Positions 20,001 through 33,651 of a stretch of DNA of 64,000 nt are shown here, piece after piece. The DNA is taken from the NCBI GenBank assembly GCA_033063855.1, contig CP093830.1, forward strand, positions 20,088,854 to 20,152,853, in the 5' to 3' direction. The translations under genes were made by a program, and so were the position numbers. The notes under the pieces are model-generated. The model saw only the letters and a program-made list of their open reading frames with translations. It made no database searches and was not told the origin of the DNA. Each line of letters starts with the position of its first letter. The stretch's first letter is position 1. This DNA is from Smittia aterrima. Taxonomy: Eukaryota > Arthropoda > Insecta > Diptera > Chironomidae.

Positions 20001-23000
20001 TTCGACTTCGAGGAGTGCAAATTGGGTCTGAGCGATATTTATTGACTTTAATTTATTTTTATTTCGCTTATTGGAGGCGCGTCTCACGTAGTAAGACGAT
20101 TCGTGTGCTTTCGAGTGATAAATACCCTCGACAGATAAGATTTTTTACTGCTTCAATCACCTTAAAGAAATAAATTAATCGAGAAACGGAGGAAGTCGCG
20201 ATGTGCAGTGAATTTAATTTAAAAGTCTCGAATTTTTCTTGAGCGGATTTAATGAAATGAAAAATCTGATATTTTTCATTCGTTTTCCTGCTGCTTCCGG
20301 ATTGATTGCAGCCGAAGGGATTGAAGAATAACTTCATTTAGCTTCGGTTGCTTTAGCACGCAGCCTGTGAATGATTTCTCGTCATTAAACCTTCACAAAG
20401 CGACGCGCAATTGAGTCGTTTTCCTCTTGACTTGGGTCGAGGAATCCGTTTGAAGGAATTAAATTGACTATTAAATCGCTTCACAGTTTACGAGACGAGA
20501 GAGCCATACGGTGAGAGTTGTTGTGACGCCAATTCTTCTTCTTCTCGGTCCGTTTTTCATTGTGGCCAATTTTTAACTCTGCCGACTGCTGATGGTATTT
20601 GATGGTCTGCTACACGTGATGAAAAGGGGACTTACGAGGGTTCGTACGGAGCTTTAGACTTGAAGAACTCTCTAGAGAATCTCCTTAAGGACTTAACAAT
20701 CTAACTCTCCCCAACTTACTCAAACTGCCCTCGAAAGAAACAATTCTCCTTTTTTGCACCTCATGATTTTTCATTTTTATTACATCTGCATTTGTGCGCG
20801 TCCCTTTTTGCCTTCCGTTCCCTTCTCAGGTGATGGGGAGACCCGCATACTTTCTCTCGTTTTTTTCTCTCGGTCGTTGTAGATTATTTACCTCCATTCT
20901 TTCTTTCAGAGTTTCATGTCACATTAGCTTCGTTTTGCCGGACGATGTGTGAAAATTTATGACACATTGTTAGCCCACTCTCGATTTGAAACACTTTCTC
21001 CGGTGGCACCTTTCTGCAAACAGCTCCTACGTAAGCGAGATGGAAAATCCTTCATGTGTATCCATATCGCATAAATTTCACAAACATAACATGCTTTTCA
21101 TGTCGCATTATTTTCAAACGATGGTCGTGCAAAAAAAGGATTCGAAGCTGTGGGCGAGTGTGAGAGAAACGATAGAAGACTTTTGGATGAAAACAATAAT
21201 TTTTAAGCGAAAAGTTTTATTTATTATTTTGGGTGTGAAGACGAACGTTCCTCATGGAATCAAGAACGTAAACTTTCCACCGGAAAGACGAGAAAACACG
21301 ACGAGAGGCGAATAATTATTAATTCAATTTCAGTAGCCGAGATTGCGGGTTCATGTCTCCTCATGACTGCTTTTTATCCTTCTCGGTTCTCACTCTTGGT
21401 CTGCGATCGTCGTCGTGCGGTTTTGTGATTTATTCTTGCCGAAAATTTCTGCTTGTTTGTTTATGCACAGAGATACGATCCTGAGAGCCATAAACGTTGT
21501 TTGCGGAAAGTTTTTTTTTTATTTATATCAGAGCGTGCACGAAGCGTTCGGTTAAGTTTTAGTTTCTTTTTTGCGGTAGCCAATTTAGAATGAGAGATAG
21601 CGCCGGTTAATTGAAATTTTAAATGGTCGAGAACGTGAGAGATAAATCTTTGAGCTCTTCGTTGATTCCTTTTCAAAATTTTATAGATTTTTAACACTTT
21701 TACATTCAGTCTCCGACTCGAAGAGAATTAAAAGAATAAATTTAAAATTCCACTCGAGAGTTACACAGAAAGCAGGAAGCTTCGTTTAAATGAAATTAAT
21801 GGCAGAACTTCTCACACTCGTCGTCTGCATTCCACTTATTAACACGACACTTTTTTGCGCCTTCCGACCACTTTTTTCTCCCTTCGAACCACGTGTGAGA
21901 ATGATGAGAGAGAGATGCGATATATGCTGACGCTTCAACATAATTAGGGTGGATACTTCTCTCGCCTGAAGTTCTTTCAGAAAAAGTGGTTTGAGTCTTG
22001 AAAGAGGAAAAAATTCTGATGATTATGAATAAACATGAAAATCACACACTGCGGAAGCTGCAAAGGGGAAATTAGAAGGAAACTCTGCTTTGCATGTTAA
22101 AGAATGTACGAAGTCACACGCGATGCGTGAGGATTTCCAATGTTTTCGGGAAATTCTATGTTTTTCCTTCCCAGTTTTCCATTCTCGTCCTCAACATTCG
22201 CTGGAATTATTTTTGATAGAAAAACCCGAAGATGAAGATTTCCCCTCGCTTCTCAAAAAGAGGGTTGTGCCAAAAGCTTTCGTGAATTGAGGAAAATCCT
22301 CTTCATGATTGCCAAGATGACGTTTGATTTTATTTGATTTCTTTTGCTTTCCAGCGTGAAAAAAGTTTTTCCGAGACCATAAGAGAAAATCAATCAACCG
22401 CAGAAGACGAACGATGAGCTTTTAAAGTTTCTTTTGCTCTGGTAATTCGAAGTCAAGTTCAACATTAAAGATCAGTTTGATGAACATGCAAGAACTTCCC
22501 CTGAAAATGAGAAAATTTCCCCTCAAGCACGACGAAGAAGGAAAAACTTCCGTGAGCTTCAACCTTTCTTGTTGTGTTGTTGATTTTATTTTCTCTCGTC
22601 TTCGTTCTGTTGTTGAAGGCAATAAAACACGACAGCAAAGCAACGACTCCTCGTGTTTCTTCTTTTCTCCTCTTTTTTTCCTGTGCGAAAGAAGTTTTGT
22701 TGTTTTGCATCCTCCCCGCCCGCCCTCAGAGATTGTTTTGTTGTTGTTTTATTTTCCCGATTTTTTATTATTGTTCTGTTGTGTTTTCCTTTTTTTACGT
22801 CTTCGCTCCGACACAACAAAAAGTGAATTAAAAAAATCTTCGTCTCGCTTCTTCCCCCAGTTGTGAATAGCAGTGATACGCGGGCGGGTGTCTCGTCGAC
22901 GACTCTCGAACAAGAATTGAGGAAAAATTTTTTTGCAACTGCTCGAGGAAAAAATATTTTAAGAGACGAACAAATTGAATAATTGCACTTCGGCTTTTTT

Positions 23001-26000
23001 AGTGGGGGATGGAACACGAATCGAAAGTGCATGCAAAGCTTCACATGTGATGGTGCAAACTGATGCACATTTGTTGACGGCGAGAGAGATTAACTTGTGA
23101 ACATGTGTAATCAGCCTGAAAGTGAATAAAAATTGTTTTCAAGGAAAATTTGAAGTGAAAAATCGGAATTGAAAAAATATTCGAATTCAAAAAATTATTT
23201 AATCTCAAAATAGAAAACTTTTCACCGCGGAAAATGTTGGAGTCACGTTGGCATCAAATTCAGGTTAGTAATTAGTGAAATTTATTTCTCACGAACGAGA
23301 CGAGACGAGTGAAGCATCAAAGTGACAAATTAAAAGCTGTTTAGCGTCAAATTACATTTATCATTTGCGCCTTTCGAAGGGAAAACTTTTCTTCTTCTTC
23401 ATGAATGAAAAATGAAGAAGCAAATTGACTGTGATAAAGAAGTTGCTGTGAATAATTTAAATGTCACTGACGAAGAAAGACAGAGAAATGATAAATTGAA
23501 TGTGAAAATTGCAAAGCAATGACATTGAGGACCTTCGTTGTTTTGTTATCGAACAAGTCCAGAAAAAGTTTGAAAATTCAGATTTTCCCATTGAACAAAA
23601 GAATCGGAAAAATTTATCCATCGAAAATTTCCCTCAGGCATCTTCAGTCGCCCGACGAATATTTCTCATGAATGGATTTTCCCTCGATTTTCCGCAGAAA
23701 AAATTGCATGTTTTCCATAACGGCAACAGCATTGTGATCGTCATCCATGTCATGTTATTGTGTTGTCTTTTTTATTCTCCGGCGAAAGCTTCAACTCGCA
23801 TTTCCCTCCTTTCAATAAAACTGAAGTTAAACGGGGAACAAACAACAATATTTTTCCGTTGTTTTGTTCTGAGGGGAGGATTTGTGAATTACGTGAATCG
23901 GATTTGTGATTTGTGAAGTCAATAAGTGTTATTAGCGTGAAATCATTGGAATCTCCTCTCGGAAGAATTCACTGTGACAAAACGAGCAAACATCCACTTC
24001 GTCAACAGAAAAAGTCAGAACACTGCTCGTATATTGATAACGAAATTGAATTGTGCAATGAGTCAACAGCTCTCTCGTTCTCTGGTGACATATGTGCTCC
24101 TTCGCTTTGCCTCCGAATAGATTGATTTAAATTTTAAATCTTTCCCGGAGAAAACATCAACGATTTCCCTTCTAAATAGACGATGAGAGAGCTCATTATT
24201 TCTATTATCTCCTTTCACTGAATTTAAGATTCCAAAGAACAATAAACAAAAATAAACAACGTGAACTCATTGATTATTAACTCGGAGCTCAAAGGAGAAA
24301 GATTTTGTGGGAAAGACAAGAGAAAGAAAGCGCCCAAAGCTGTGCCAGAAATAACACAAAACGCTCTCTGATTTATGATTATTCAATTAATTATGCATAA
24401 ATTTAATTTCGTCAGGATTTTCACTCTCGCTCGCCCATCTCCATCTGCTAAGCACTTTTTCCGCATTTTCCTTTTTATTTCTTTTATTTTCCTTTCGCTT
24501 ATTATTTATTTCTTCCCGAATCTCTCTCTTCCCCCCTCAAATCAAAAGAAAGTCACAGATGAAGTGGCTCTAGATGAAAAGTTTATTATTCTTTAACGAC
24601 TGAGGAGAGATTAGCTGCGGAGCTGCGAAGGGAAACAACAAGGCAGCAATTTACACCACGAGCGTTGTGAAGAAATATTTATTTCTCGGCGCGAGCTGCA
24701 AATCGTGAAAATCACGTACTTTTGATTACAAGTTGTTTAAAAATTCCTTCGCTTTCTCTTCGCGCTCTGCTCACGGAGTCGGAATTTATGACAAATTCTT
24801 TTACCTTTTTTAATAAGAGAAATAATTCCATGTCTTGTCTTAATTATTCAAAAGCGAGCCAAATTAAAACAGAAAGAATGACAGAGAACAGTTGAGGTAA
24901 GAGATCTTCTTCAGTTTCTCTTTAATTAAGCTCAAGGAAACTTTGAGAAGTTTTACTGTACAGTGATTTGAATAAAATTCATTAAAAAGTTACAGATCGT
25001 GAAAAGTAAAAAAAAGAAAATTTGAATTTTTAATTAATGCAACTGATTTCAAAATCCGAATCAATGTTTAATTAAAACCAAAAATCTGCCCACACGAATG
25101 TGTCACCCTCTTCGCCTAGAAAGTCAAACAGATCTCGATTTTTCTTAAGTTTTATTCGAACATGAGGCAAACGCAATCGGCATCAAAGTTCGACGATATT
25201 TTTCAATTTGTTTTGTTGAAATTTGTTATTTCAATTTAAATAAACAAACACATCATTAATAAAGCTAAATGCTGCCTCATTCTCATCGCTTTGGCTTAGC
25301 CTCGCTCAATTTGTAGCAGCAAGATGATGTGAACCGACTGTTTATCTACTCGAAGAAAGAAACGTTTTATAGTTTTATGATATCGACAAATAAACAAATG
25401 TTTTTGAGCGCAGAAATGATAGAATTTGTAAACAAAACTTAATTTTCTTTTCGAGCGAAACGCTTCGTGAGATTTGTGAAGCTAAATGTGCAATTCCGGA
25501 GAAGATCGTTAACAATAGTTTAACTTTTCCGCCGTTCAAGAATTTCCCATTGTTCAGTTATTGAGAAGCTTCCTTTTGACTTTATTCGTGGATTCCGTCA
25601 AAGACACTTTAATTTCGTTTTGAAAGGTTTTCTTAACAAAAGTTTCCGGAATTTTCTTTTCCTCTCCAACCATCGCTAAACGGAAAATTATTGCCTTCGG
25701 GAAATTCGTCGTTTTCCCAACCACTCGCTGGTAAAACATCATAAATATTACCGACATAACAAGACGCATTGTGTTTCTCCTTCCTCTCCTTTCTTTCATC
25801 TCCCTACGACCGTTTATCCGCGGAAGGTGCAGCGATGATGTTGATAACTTTCCGTCCCGGATTCTGTAAGTTTACACACCCAACCAAGCGCTTTACTCTA
25901 ACGAAATGAGAGGGATTGTAAAGTAAGAAACTTCATCGCTTGTTTATTTTAGAATGCCGTTTGCTTGTTTGCCGTTTCGCCTTCCAAACGAAAATTGTTG

Positions 26001-29000
26001 CCTCATATTTTGTTCGTTATTATTTTTCGCTTTGTTTGTTTGTTTGCTTTAAACACACGAAATGGAACGCGAGAGAAATAAAACTTACGAGTTTTTATGG
26101 CGAGATGAATAAAAGTTTAGAGCTCATTGCGTCAATCCTCAACTTGAGTTCTGTAGAGCGACATAATTCGATCCGAAACTTGAAGTTCCCCTCTGCACAA
26201 GTCTGCGGCTTCTCGCTAAGTTAAGTAAATACCATTAACAGAAAACTTATGCTCTCTTCGCTTTTTCAAAAAAAAACTCTTGTTTAGTTTTGTTTTTATT
26301 TTTCCCGTAAAAAACAATTTCGTCCGAGAGACCCGAGCTAACATTTTTAAAAGCGTTTTTTTATTCTCCTAAAACACTGAGTTTGTTGTTTAAGTTTACT
26401 TCGTAAAAATATTGTTTGTTTGTTTGAAGAGAAGAGGCAAAAGCGTTTTTGAGAAAATAAAAATGTGCTGGAATTAAAGAAGAGCCGAGGCTCATGGATG
26501 CGAGATGTTTTTATAGCTCTAAATGGGGTCTAGTGGATGATGTAATGATGGTGCTATTAAGGTAGATAAATGGGGTGGATGACGTAGGCAGAAATGAGAG
26601 TTTCTTCTTTTTTATATCGAGATTAGAGCTTTGGCTATTTTGATGTTGCTGTTTTGCGTACAAATCGAGGGATTTACGGAAGAAATAAACATGACGCTGA
26701 TGATACGATCTTTAACACAATGACAGGAGAATAAGAAAGTGAGAAAACCTTTTTTCACGTCCTCATATAATTGCAGCACAAATAGTCCACTCCACTCGTC
26801 TATGACAATTGTTTATTTGTCCAATTACCTCCCAACTCTTCAGGAAAATTCAACATTTTCATGCACAGTTTGTCGCTCGTCATAAACTTCCATCAACGAT
26901 GAAAATGATGATTAAATGAAATCATCAAGCGACTGTGTCAACAAAATCACGAAGAGTCAAATCAAATTGACAATTATGAATGCCATTGAGCTAACAAGAG
27001 GCTGATGGTATAGAGCAAAATAAGAAAGTCAAATAATCTCCCTTGCTCGTCGCCTTAATCCAAGAGAAGCCTTCTCCCCAAACAACGAAACTTTCGATTC
27101 AATTATGAAAGTTTTTTTTTCTTCTTTCGCCGTGTAAACAAATTAAAACATTTTTCATGCAACCGGAGCAGAAATTCTCCCGTCTCGATGTCGTCGCCTC
27201 AATGCTTCATTCTTGCTATAAACAAATTTATCCAGAATTGCAATAGACGGCAGCTCTTTGGACTCCTCTTCCGAACAATGTTTGCAAGCCTTTTGTTTAT
27301 AATTGTTTTCGCAAATTGCCTTCACTTTCGCTCTCTCGGAACTTTTCGGCGCTGAGCGAATGCACAAATGGAAAATGCGCTCGGATTACTCACTCGATTC
27401 AAGCGGGAAAGTAAACATGTTGGTTAGTGAATGAATCGAGTAGCTCTCGTTAACTGCAATAACTAACAAGGAAGCATGAAGAGTTGTTGACTCTTTTCTG
27501 AACTTCTGGGAAACAAATTGATGGTGCTTGACACATTTTCTCACAACTTGCATTAACTTTTGGGATTTTCCTGTGAAGATCTCTAAGCCTCACTCACATT
27601 TTTCTTCTCATTCAATCGTCGAACCCTCGCAGTTGAAAGATGTGAATGAATGGATGATAAATATCGTTTCATCATCTTCAATTCGCCAAAAACTCTCACA
27701 CATGGCAGCTTCTCTTCTTCTCTCCTTCTCTGTCGACTTCACCGCAATATCTTGAGAAAATATCTACACAAGCACACACGGGAAAAATACTCAAACATAA
27801 ACGCAAATAATAAACAAGAAAAGTTTTTTTTCTGTAATGCCAAAAGTAAACAAAATCGACACTGTAAAAACAACAGAAAAGCCGAAATTGAAGGCAAGCA
27901 GAGGAGAAGAAGAACTCATTTCTCGGAGAAGGAAAAATAATAATAAATGTTTATAGAATAAAAATGTAAATACACACAAAGCGCAAAGAAAGAATTCCAC
28001 GACGAGAGATGGAAAATCACAATAATTTTTCGATGGTGGGGGGGATATGTTCGAATTTAATGTTTATCTCCTGAATTTGCATGAACTTCAACCGCGACTT
28101 GTCAAATGATCACATGACATCACTCGTTGACGATCCCCAAAGACAAAACAATGAAAAACTGAGATGAAGAAAGAATTGCTTTCTTACGCTTATTAAAATC
28201 CACGCCGCAATTGTTTATTAATAATTTAAAATGTTGATTTTCGCTGTTTCTGCTGTGAGCTTCACGGGGATGCGAAAATATGTTCGAGCAATCGGGGAAG
28301 GAAATCGCAGCGGAAAATTATGTTGATGCTGTTTTGTTTACTCGCTTCCGTAGAATGCAAGACGATGATTAAACAATTCAGTCGAATCAGCGAATATTGG
28401 CAATAATGTAATTGTATTATGATTAGTTATGGCTTCGACCCGCATATCTGAAGCATTCGATGGAAGGAGGGCAAGCTTGAGACGATCCAGTCGCTTCTAT
28501 CCATTTCACTAATTTGATTTTGTAATTCTCGCGTTCATCAGCGCATTTTTCGAGGCATCGTCGACGACCAAACAAGAGTTTTGCGCGTTCTCATTTCGAC
28601 ATTAACTCACGAAGCATGTTTCGTGGAGGAGAAAAAAAGATTTTTGTTTTCCAAACAAACAAAAATAAACAAAACTGCTGGAAAGTTAAACAATCTCATA
28701 TCCGCCAAGCTTCAACTTTGACTCATTCGTTTCGTTTGGATTTTTTTTTCTTCTCTGTTCACTGTAAACTTCACTGAAGATTTCGGCAAATTATTCAGAA
28801 ACGAGTGAGAGACAGTTAATAAATTCCTTTCAACACATGAAGCTGATGAATTTTACACATCATCACCCCCTTCGTCCTTTTTCTGATAGAAAGTCTATCG
28901 CCGAAAATAAATATTTTTATTTTTCTTTCATTATCGAAGGGTTTTCTTTTCCATTACGGGAACTGTGGACGTTGTTTCTCCCTTCTGACCGACTGTTTGT

Positions 29001-32000
29001 TTACATTAGCTCAACGAAATAACAAAATATCTCTCGATTGTCATCTCTAGTCTTGTTGATGTTGCTTTTTTTTTATTTTGGGAAAACCTCTCCAGTGTCT
29101 TTCGACGTGTTTTTTATCGCCCTTTGTCGACCGCCCTTCTCCAAACGCCGCCAACCTGCAAAAAGCAATTGATGAAAGATGTGTCAAAATGTGTTTTCTG
29201 TTTTGTTTATGTTAGATCCGGTGGTTGGAGAAGATGGGAATCTCTCGTACCTTGGGGTGATGAGTGAGAACAAGAAGAGTGAAGAAGAAATCGTTGAAGA
29301 TTTTTTTTAGGATGTCAAGTAGTTTAGCTACACTGAAGTTGTTAATATTCTTGAATCGATAGTTTACAATGAAGTTAAATAGTTGAAGAGTCTTCTTTAC
29401 TGATGACGACAGTGGTCTTTGAAATTCCAATATCGCCCAGTAACACACATTTCTCGTCAACAGTTTTTATTTAGTTTTTTGACAAACATTGAGTGTACAG
29501 TATGTTTACATATTTTGTGTTCATCGTGCAGTGGCGTCGAGGTATTTGACATGAACTTTTCTGATGAATTTCTAAGTTAAGTGTGGGAAACTTTTTTTTT
29601 GTGCAAATCTCAGTCTCGCAACCACTGAACGACCCCAAAGACTGTTGGTAACATCAAGTGAATCTACAGACAAAAAGCGTAATAAAAAGAACTACATTGA
29701 ACTGACACTACATACGAAACAATTCAACACACAACATTTTTTTTAGGCGAAACACAAACAGTGCTGAAAGATAAACATTTTAATATTTTTTCGTTTTCTT
29801 TTTTTTCTTTTTTTTTTGTTTAAATCAAAATAAGCGAAAATGAGAAAATATAAATAAAATAAATAATAAATAAAGCATCGACATGTGTGCTTTTGTCATT
29901 TCTTTCTCTCGTTGCCTCTTGATGATTCCTTGTTTCAACTTGAGCAACGTGACGGACTCGTCTTCGTTAGTTTTCACATTAAATCTAAAGCGCTCAAACA
30001 AAATTTCGAGCTGCTTGAGGAGACAACAAAAAGCCGAGCCGAAAGCGCGTCTCACATTCTCTCAGTATCGTGTAATATTCGAAAAGCGTTTTCCGTGTGT
30101 TTTATAAACAAACAAAAATAAAAATGTTCATATTTACGAAACAGACAAAAAAAGCCTCGGAGAATTAAGCGCGATGGAAAAAAAAGTAAATAAAAAAACA
30201 ATAATAATTTTTAAGAAAATCATGAGAGGAGAAAAAAAACTTAAAACAAAACACACACGAGCTCACCAACACAACGTTTGTATGAGGGAATAACAAACAC
30301 AGCTAGTTCAGCTCGCTTGTCTTATTTGATATTTTAATTTGCTGTTTTTTAATGTTTTAGTTTCGTTTCAATTGCGGTAACGAGAGGTTGCGGGCGAGCT
30401 TTTCTCATTAGAAAATAAATAAACACGTAAAGCGTGGGGTGAGCGTGAAGGATCGCCCGTTGCCGGTTAGTTAGAAGTTAGAACTGAGAGTGACTTGAAG
30501 TTTTTTTTGTGAAAGTTTGATAAAACTATAAAACGATTTTTAAGAAATCAGTGTCCAAAGTCTGTGATTCACTCTTATTGTCGTCACATGAAAAGTTTTA
30601 TTAATATCAAACATTTACGTCAACTCAGCATAAGAGCTAAGCATAAAAAAGTTACAGACAAAACAGAGAAAGGAAGGAAATATATAAAAACAAATTATTA
30701 GCCTCGAAAGAGAAGGAGAAGTGAAAAAAATAAAAAGGAGGCGGGTTTATATCTCAGAAGAAGCAAGAGCATAACAGGCGACAGAAAAAGGTGTTGTAGA
30801 AGTGAAAACATCAACAAAATGATTTCAATTCGCATGTGAAACATTTTAAAATAACGAAAATTTCATGGCTGTTTAAAGCTTTTTTCGATTGCCTTGAAAG
30901 TTTTGTGAAAAATCTTGCCAGTCACCCACTTACTTACCTGCCGTCTTCAATCGATTTCCCATCAACTCGAAAGAGAGAGAAATCCTACGCAAGTGATAAA
31001 GCGAAAAAGCTTCCGAGACGTTCTACAGCTTGCGTCATCATCGAAGGATTCGAACGGAGACTGAGAATTGTAAAATTTTGTTGAAAAGTGGAAGGAAGAA
31101 ACGACGAGTGCTTGCATTGGATTTGAAAGCGCATGTCTGAAGCTTTCGAGTGCTTTCGAGGCTCCCCCACAGCTTGCTGTTGTTGTTGACTGTTGTGTCG
31201 TGTTTTTCTTCTTATCTCGAGTGTCTCAATGCGAATTTTATTGTGTTTTCCTCTCCTTTTTCATATTTCATTTTATATATTTATGAAATGCTAACATGCG
31301 ATTGGAGCGCAAGGTGGCAAATTTCCATTCAGACAAAGCCCTCTCGAATTAATGTGAAAAATGGCAGCGCGCCGAGGAAAAGCTCAGACTTCTTGTTCTT
31401 TGTTGCTTTATTTGTTGTTTTCCTTTTCGCTGTTGTGTCTCTCGGGCTCTCGACAATGTTGCAATGAAGACACAAGAACTCCGCCCACAAAAAAATTTCA
31501 TTTTGCAGGTCTTCGTTTTATTTTATTTCGTTTGATGCTGAAGAAGACGATTTGTCTTTCATTTTTATCGACGATCGATAATTTCGTCTGATTTTCCATT
31601 GAACTTTGAGAAGAATGAACTTTCCTCTCGCTGCCCTCATGTCACTGCCATCCGATCAATTTAAATCGCAAATATTTGCATTTCTCATAAAAATCAATCA
31701 TTGCATTGTCGAAAAAAATGTTTTTGATCGCATTAAAAGAATTGTAAATGTTCCAAGTTCCCACCTGAACTCACCCAGCACTCATCACTCGCCAAACAAA
31801 CCCATTTAGAACCTCGGAGGTTCGCAAACAAATTTTATTCCATCTGAAAAGTCTGTCGAAATAAACGAAGAAAAAAAAATCTTTATTTGTTTATTTCAAA
31901 CAAAAGCAACTCGAAAAAGCGGGGATATAAAAACAACAATCAAACATTTTATTTTCTTAGGCAAATACACACGAAAACCTTCTCGAGACTCGAGAGTACC

Positions 32001-33651
32001 GAAAGCAGCGAACAAGCTACGAGTGAATATGAGTTAGAGAGAGAGAGAGAGATGGGGGCGATGGGGAGGAAGAAGAAAAAACATTGTTTTAATCATCATA
32101 CACACATTTCGAGAGAGCGTTTCGTTTTCTTTTCGCTTTTGCTTGTGTTTATTAAATAAATAAAGAAATTAAGTTAGATTGAGACGATGGTAGTCGCCGC
32201 TGCTAGAGCTTCTTCTCTCCTTCTCAACGGAGATCATTTTCTGGGCAGGAGATCCGAATGGATTAGCGCAATATGTGAAGTTTCGTCTCACGCGGAAACA
32301 ACAAATTATTTTGATGCTGTTTAGATAAACGAACCGCCCCTCCTGACTACATCCCGCTTCATAATCGAATTGATTTCCTGTTAATTATCGAAATGAGTTT
32401 GTTTATTATTCGATGTTACGAGATGCGAGGGAAAATATTTTATTTTCTTAGCTGCAGAAATCAGCGAAATGATTTTGAATCGAGGGAGACATCAAACTCG
32501 GAGGAATTTCGAATGCAAACTAAAACAAATATTTTTACGATTGCACAACTTATTTGTTTAACTATCAGAATAATCTGAATTTTAATCTCTCGAGACACAA
32601 CAATAAACTTTCGTCGATCACTCTCATCTTTCATCGGCTTGATTGCTTACTCTTAAACGAGAAATTTCTTCTCAATTCAATTTGAAATCTATTAATTCTC
32701 TGCTTCTGAAGTCCAACAAATGCAAACAATCAAAGCAGGATGTGCGTCCAATTTGCTTATGATAAACATTCTCTTTCCTAATTCGTCTCTACCTTCTCGG
32801 ACTCTTCTGGACGAATGTGATGATGACGAGAAGGAGAACGTTAAACTTACGAAACGAATTAAATTTCTGTTGTTTTAGAAAAGTTGTTTTTACGACTGGA
32901 AAATGTTTTTTTGTTGATGGGAAATGTGTTTTTGTTGTTTTTACATTTGTTTTACTTCTTTATGTGAACAATCGGCATGGCTCAGGAAGTAAACCGATCC
33001 CTCTCCGTATTTATCGCCTCAACTCTTTGCTTTTACAGTCATAAATTTCGTTTCGGTAAAATTGCTTTAGAGAAAAACGAGGAAATCAATTTTCCGAAAA
33101 GTTTTTCTTTGTTTAATTTGTGTCTGTTTGGTTTTAGATGTTTTTAGGGTCAGTGAGCGATTGATTATCTTTGTGTCTCAAGGGCAAGGTGTCTGATATT
33201 TAAATGACGACAAAGGTTTCCTCTCACTCTTCACTTTTCTTGGCGTTCGTCCACTTCATCTCAAATAGAAATCTCTCATCCTAACGATTTCCCAAAGCGA
33301 TTTTCTAAAGGAAACAGCTCGTCGTTTTCCTTCTCACACTCGAGAGCTAAAAAGCATTCGAAATCAATTTCCAATTAACAATTAAAAGTAAACAAATCGA
33401 TTGTTGGTTTATTTGAAAATCAACAAAACATCAAAACTAGCTCGAAAAGCAGAAAATTTTCTCAATTTTTTTTTAAATAAGTTTTGTTTATTGAAAGCGA
33501 TTGTAAGTCATGTCGGGGAATTCAAATCAAAGAGAACTTTAAGGAAGTTCAAATTTCGCAAGATTACCAGCAACTTGTTTGATGTTTTGACCGACTTCTC
33601 TTGTTTGATCTCACATCCTTTGCTAACCTCGCTTTCTCTCTTCACTTACAG
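14085..33651. other. About 19.5 kb without a supported gene
   Basis: Only short ORFs occur here, on both strands, with none of the codon pattern, splice-compatible structure or domains seen elsewhere in the window. The sequence is AT-rich with many T- and A-runs. I found no tRNA, rRNA, transposase or long repeat. The first FoxP exon I can see opens at 33652 behind an acceptor, so at least one upstream FoxP exon, carrying the start codon or leader, must lie in this stretch or further left. Much of it is therefore probably FoxP upstream intron and regulatory DNA. Confidence 0.5.
32037..32052 (+). repeat. (GA)n microsatellite
   Basis: Eight uninterrupted GA dinucleotides in non-coding sequence upstream of FoxP. 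GA tracts can bind GAGA-factor-type proteins in flies, but nothing here shows that this one does. Confidence 0.8.

Noticed and set aside
22465..23068. Several overlapping ORFs on both strands up to 160 aa
   Set aside because: Low-complexity translations of T- and A-rich sequence with no domain, promoter or splice support.
31030..31060. Sequence GGATTCGAACGG resembling a tRNA B box on the minus strand
   Set aside because: No matching A box, acceptor stem or anticodon arm could be folded around it.
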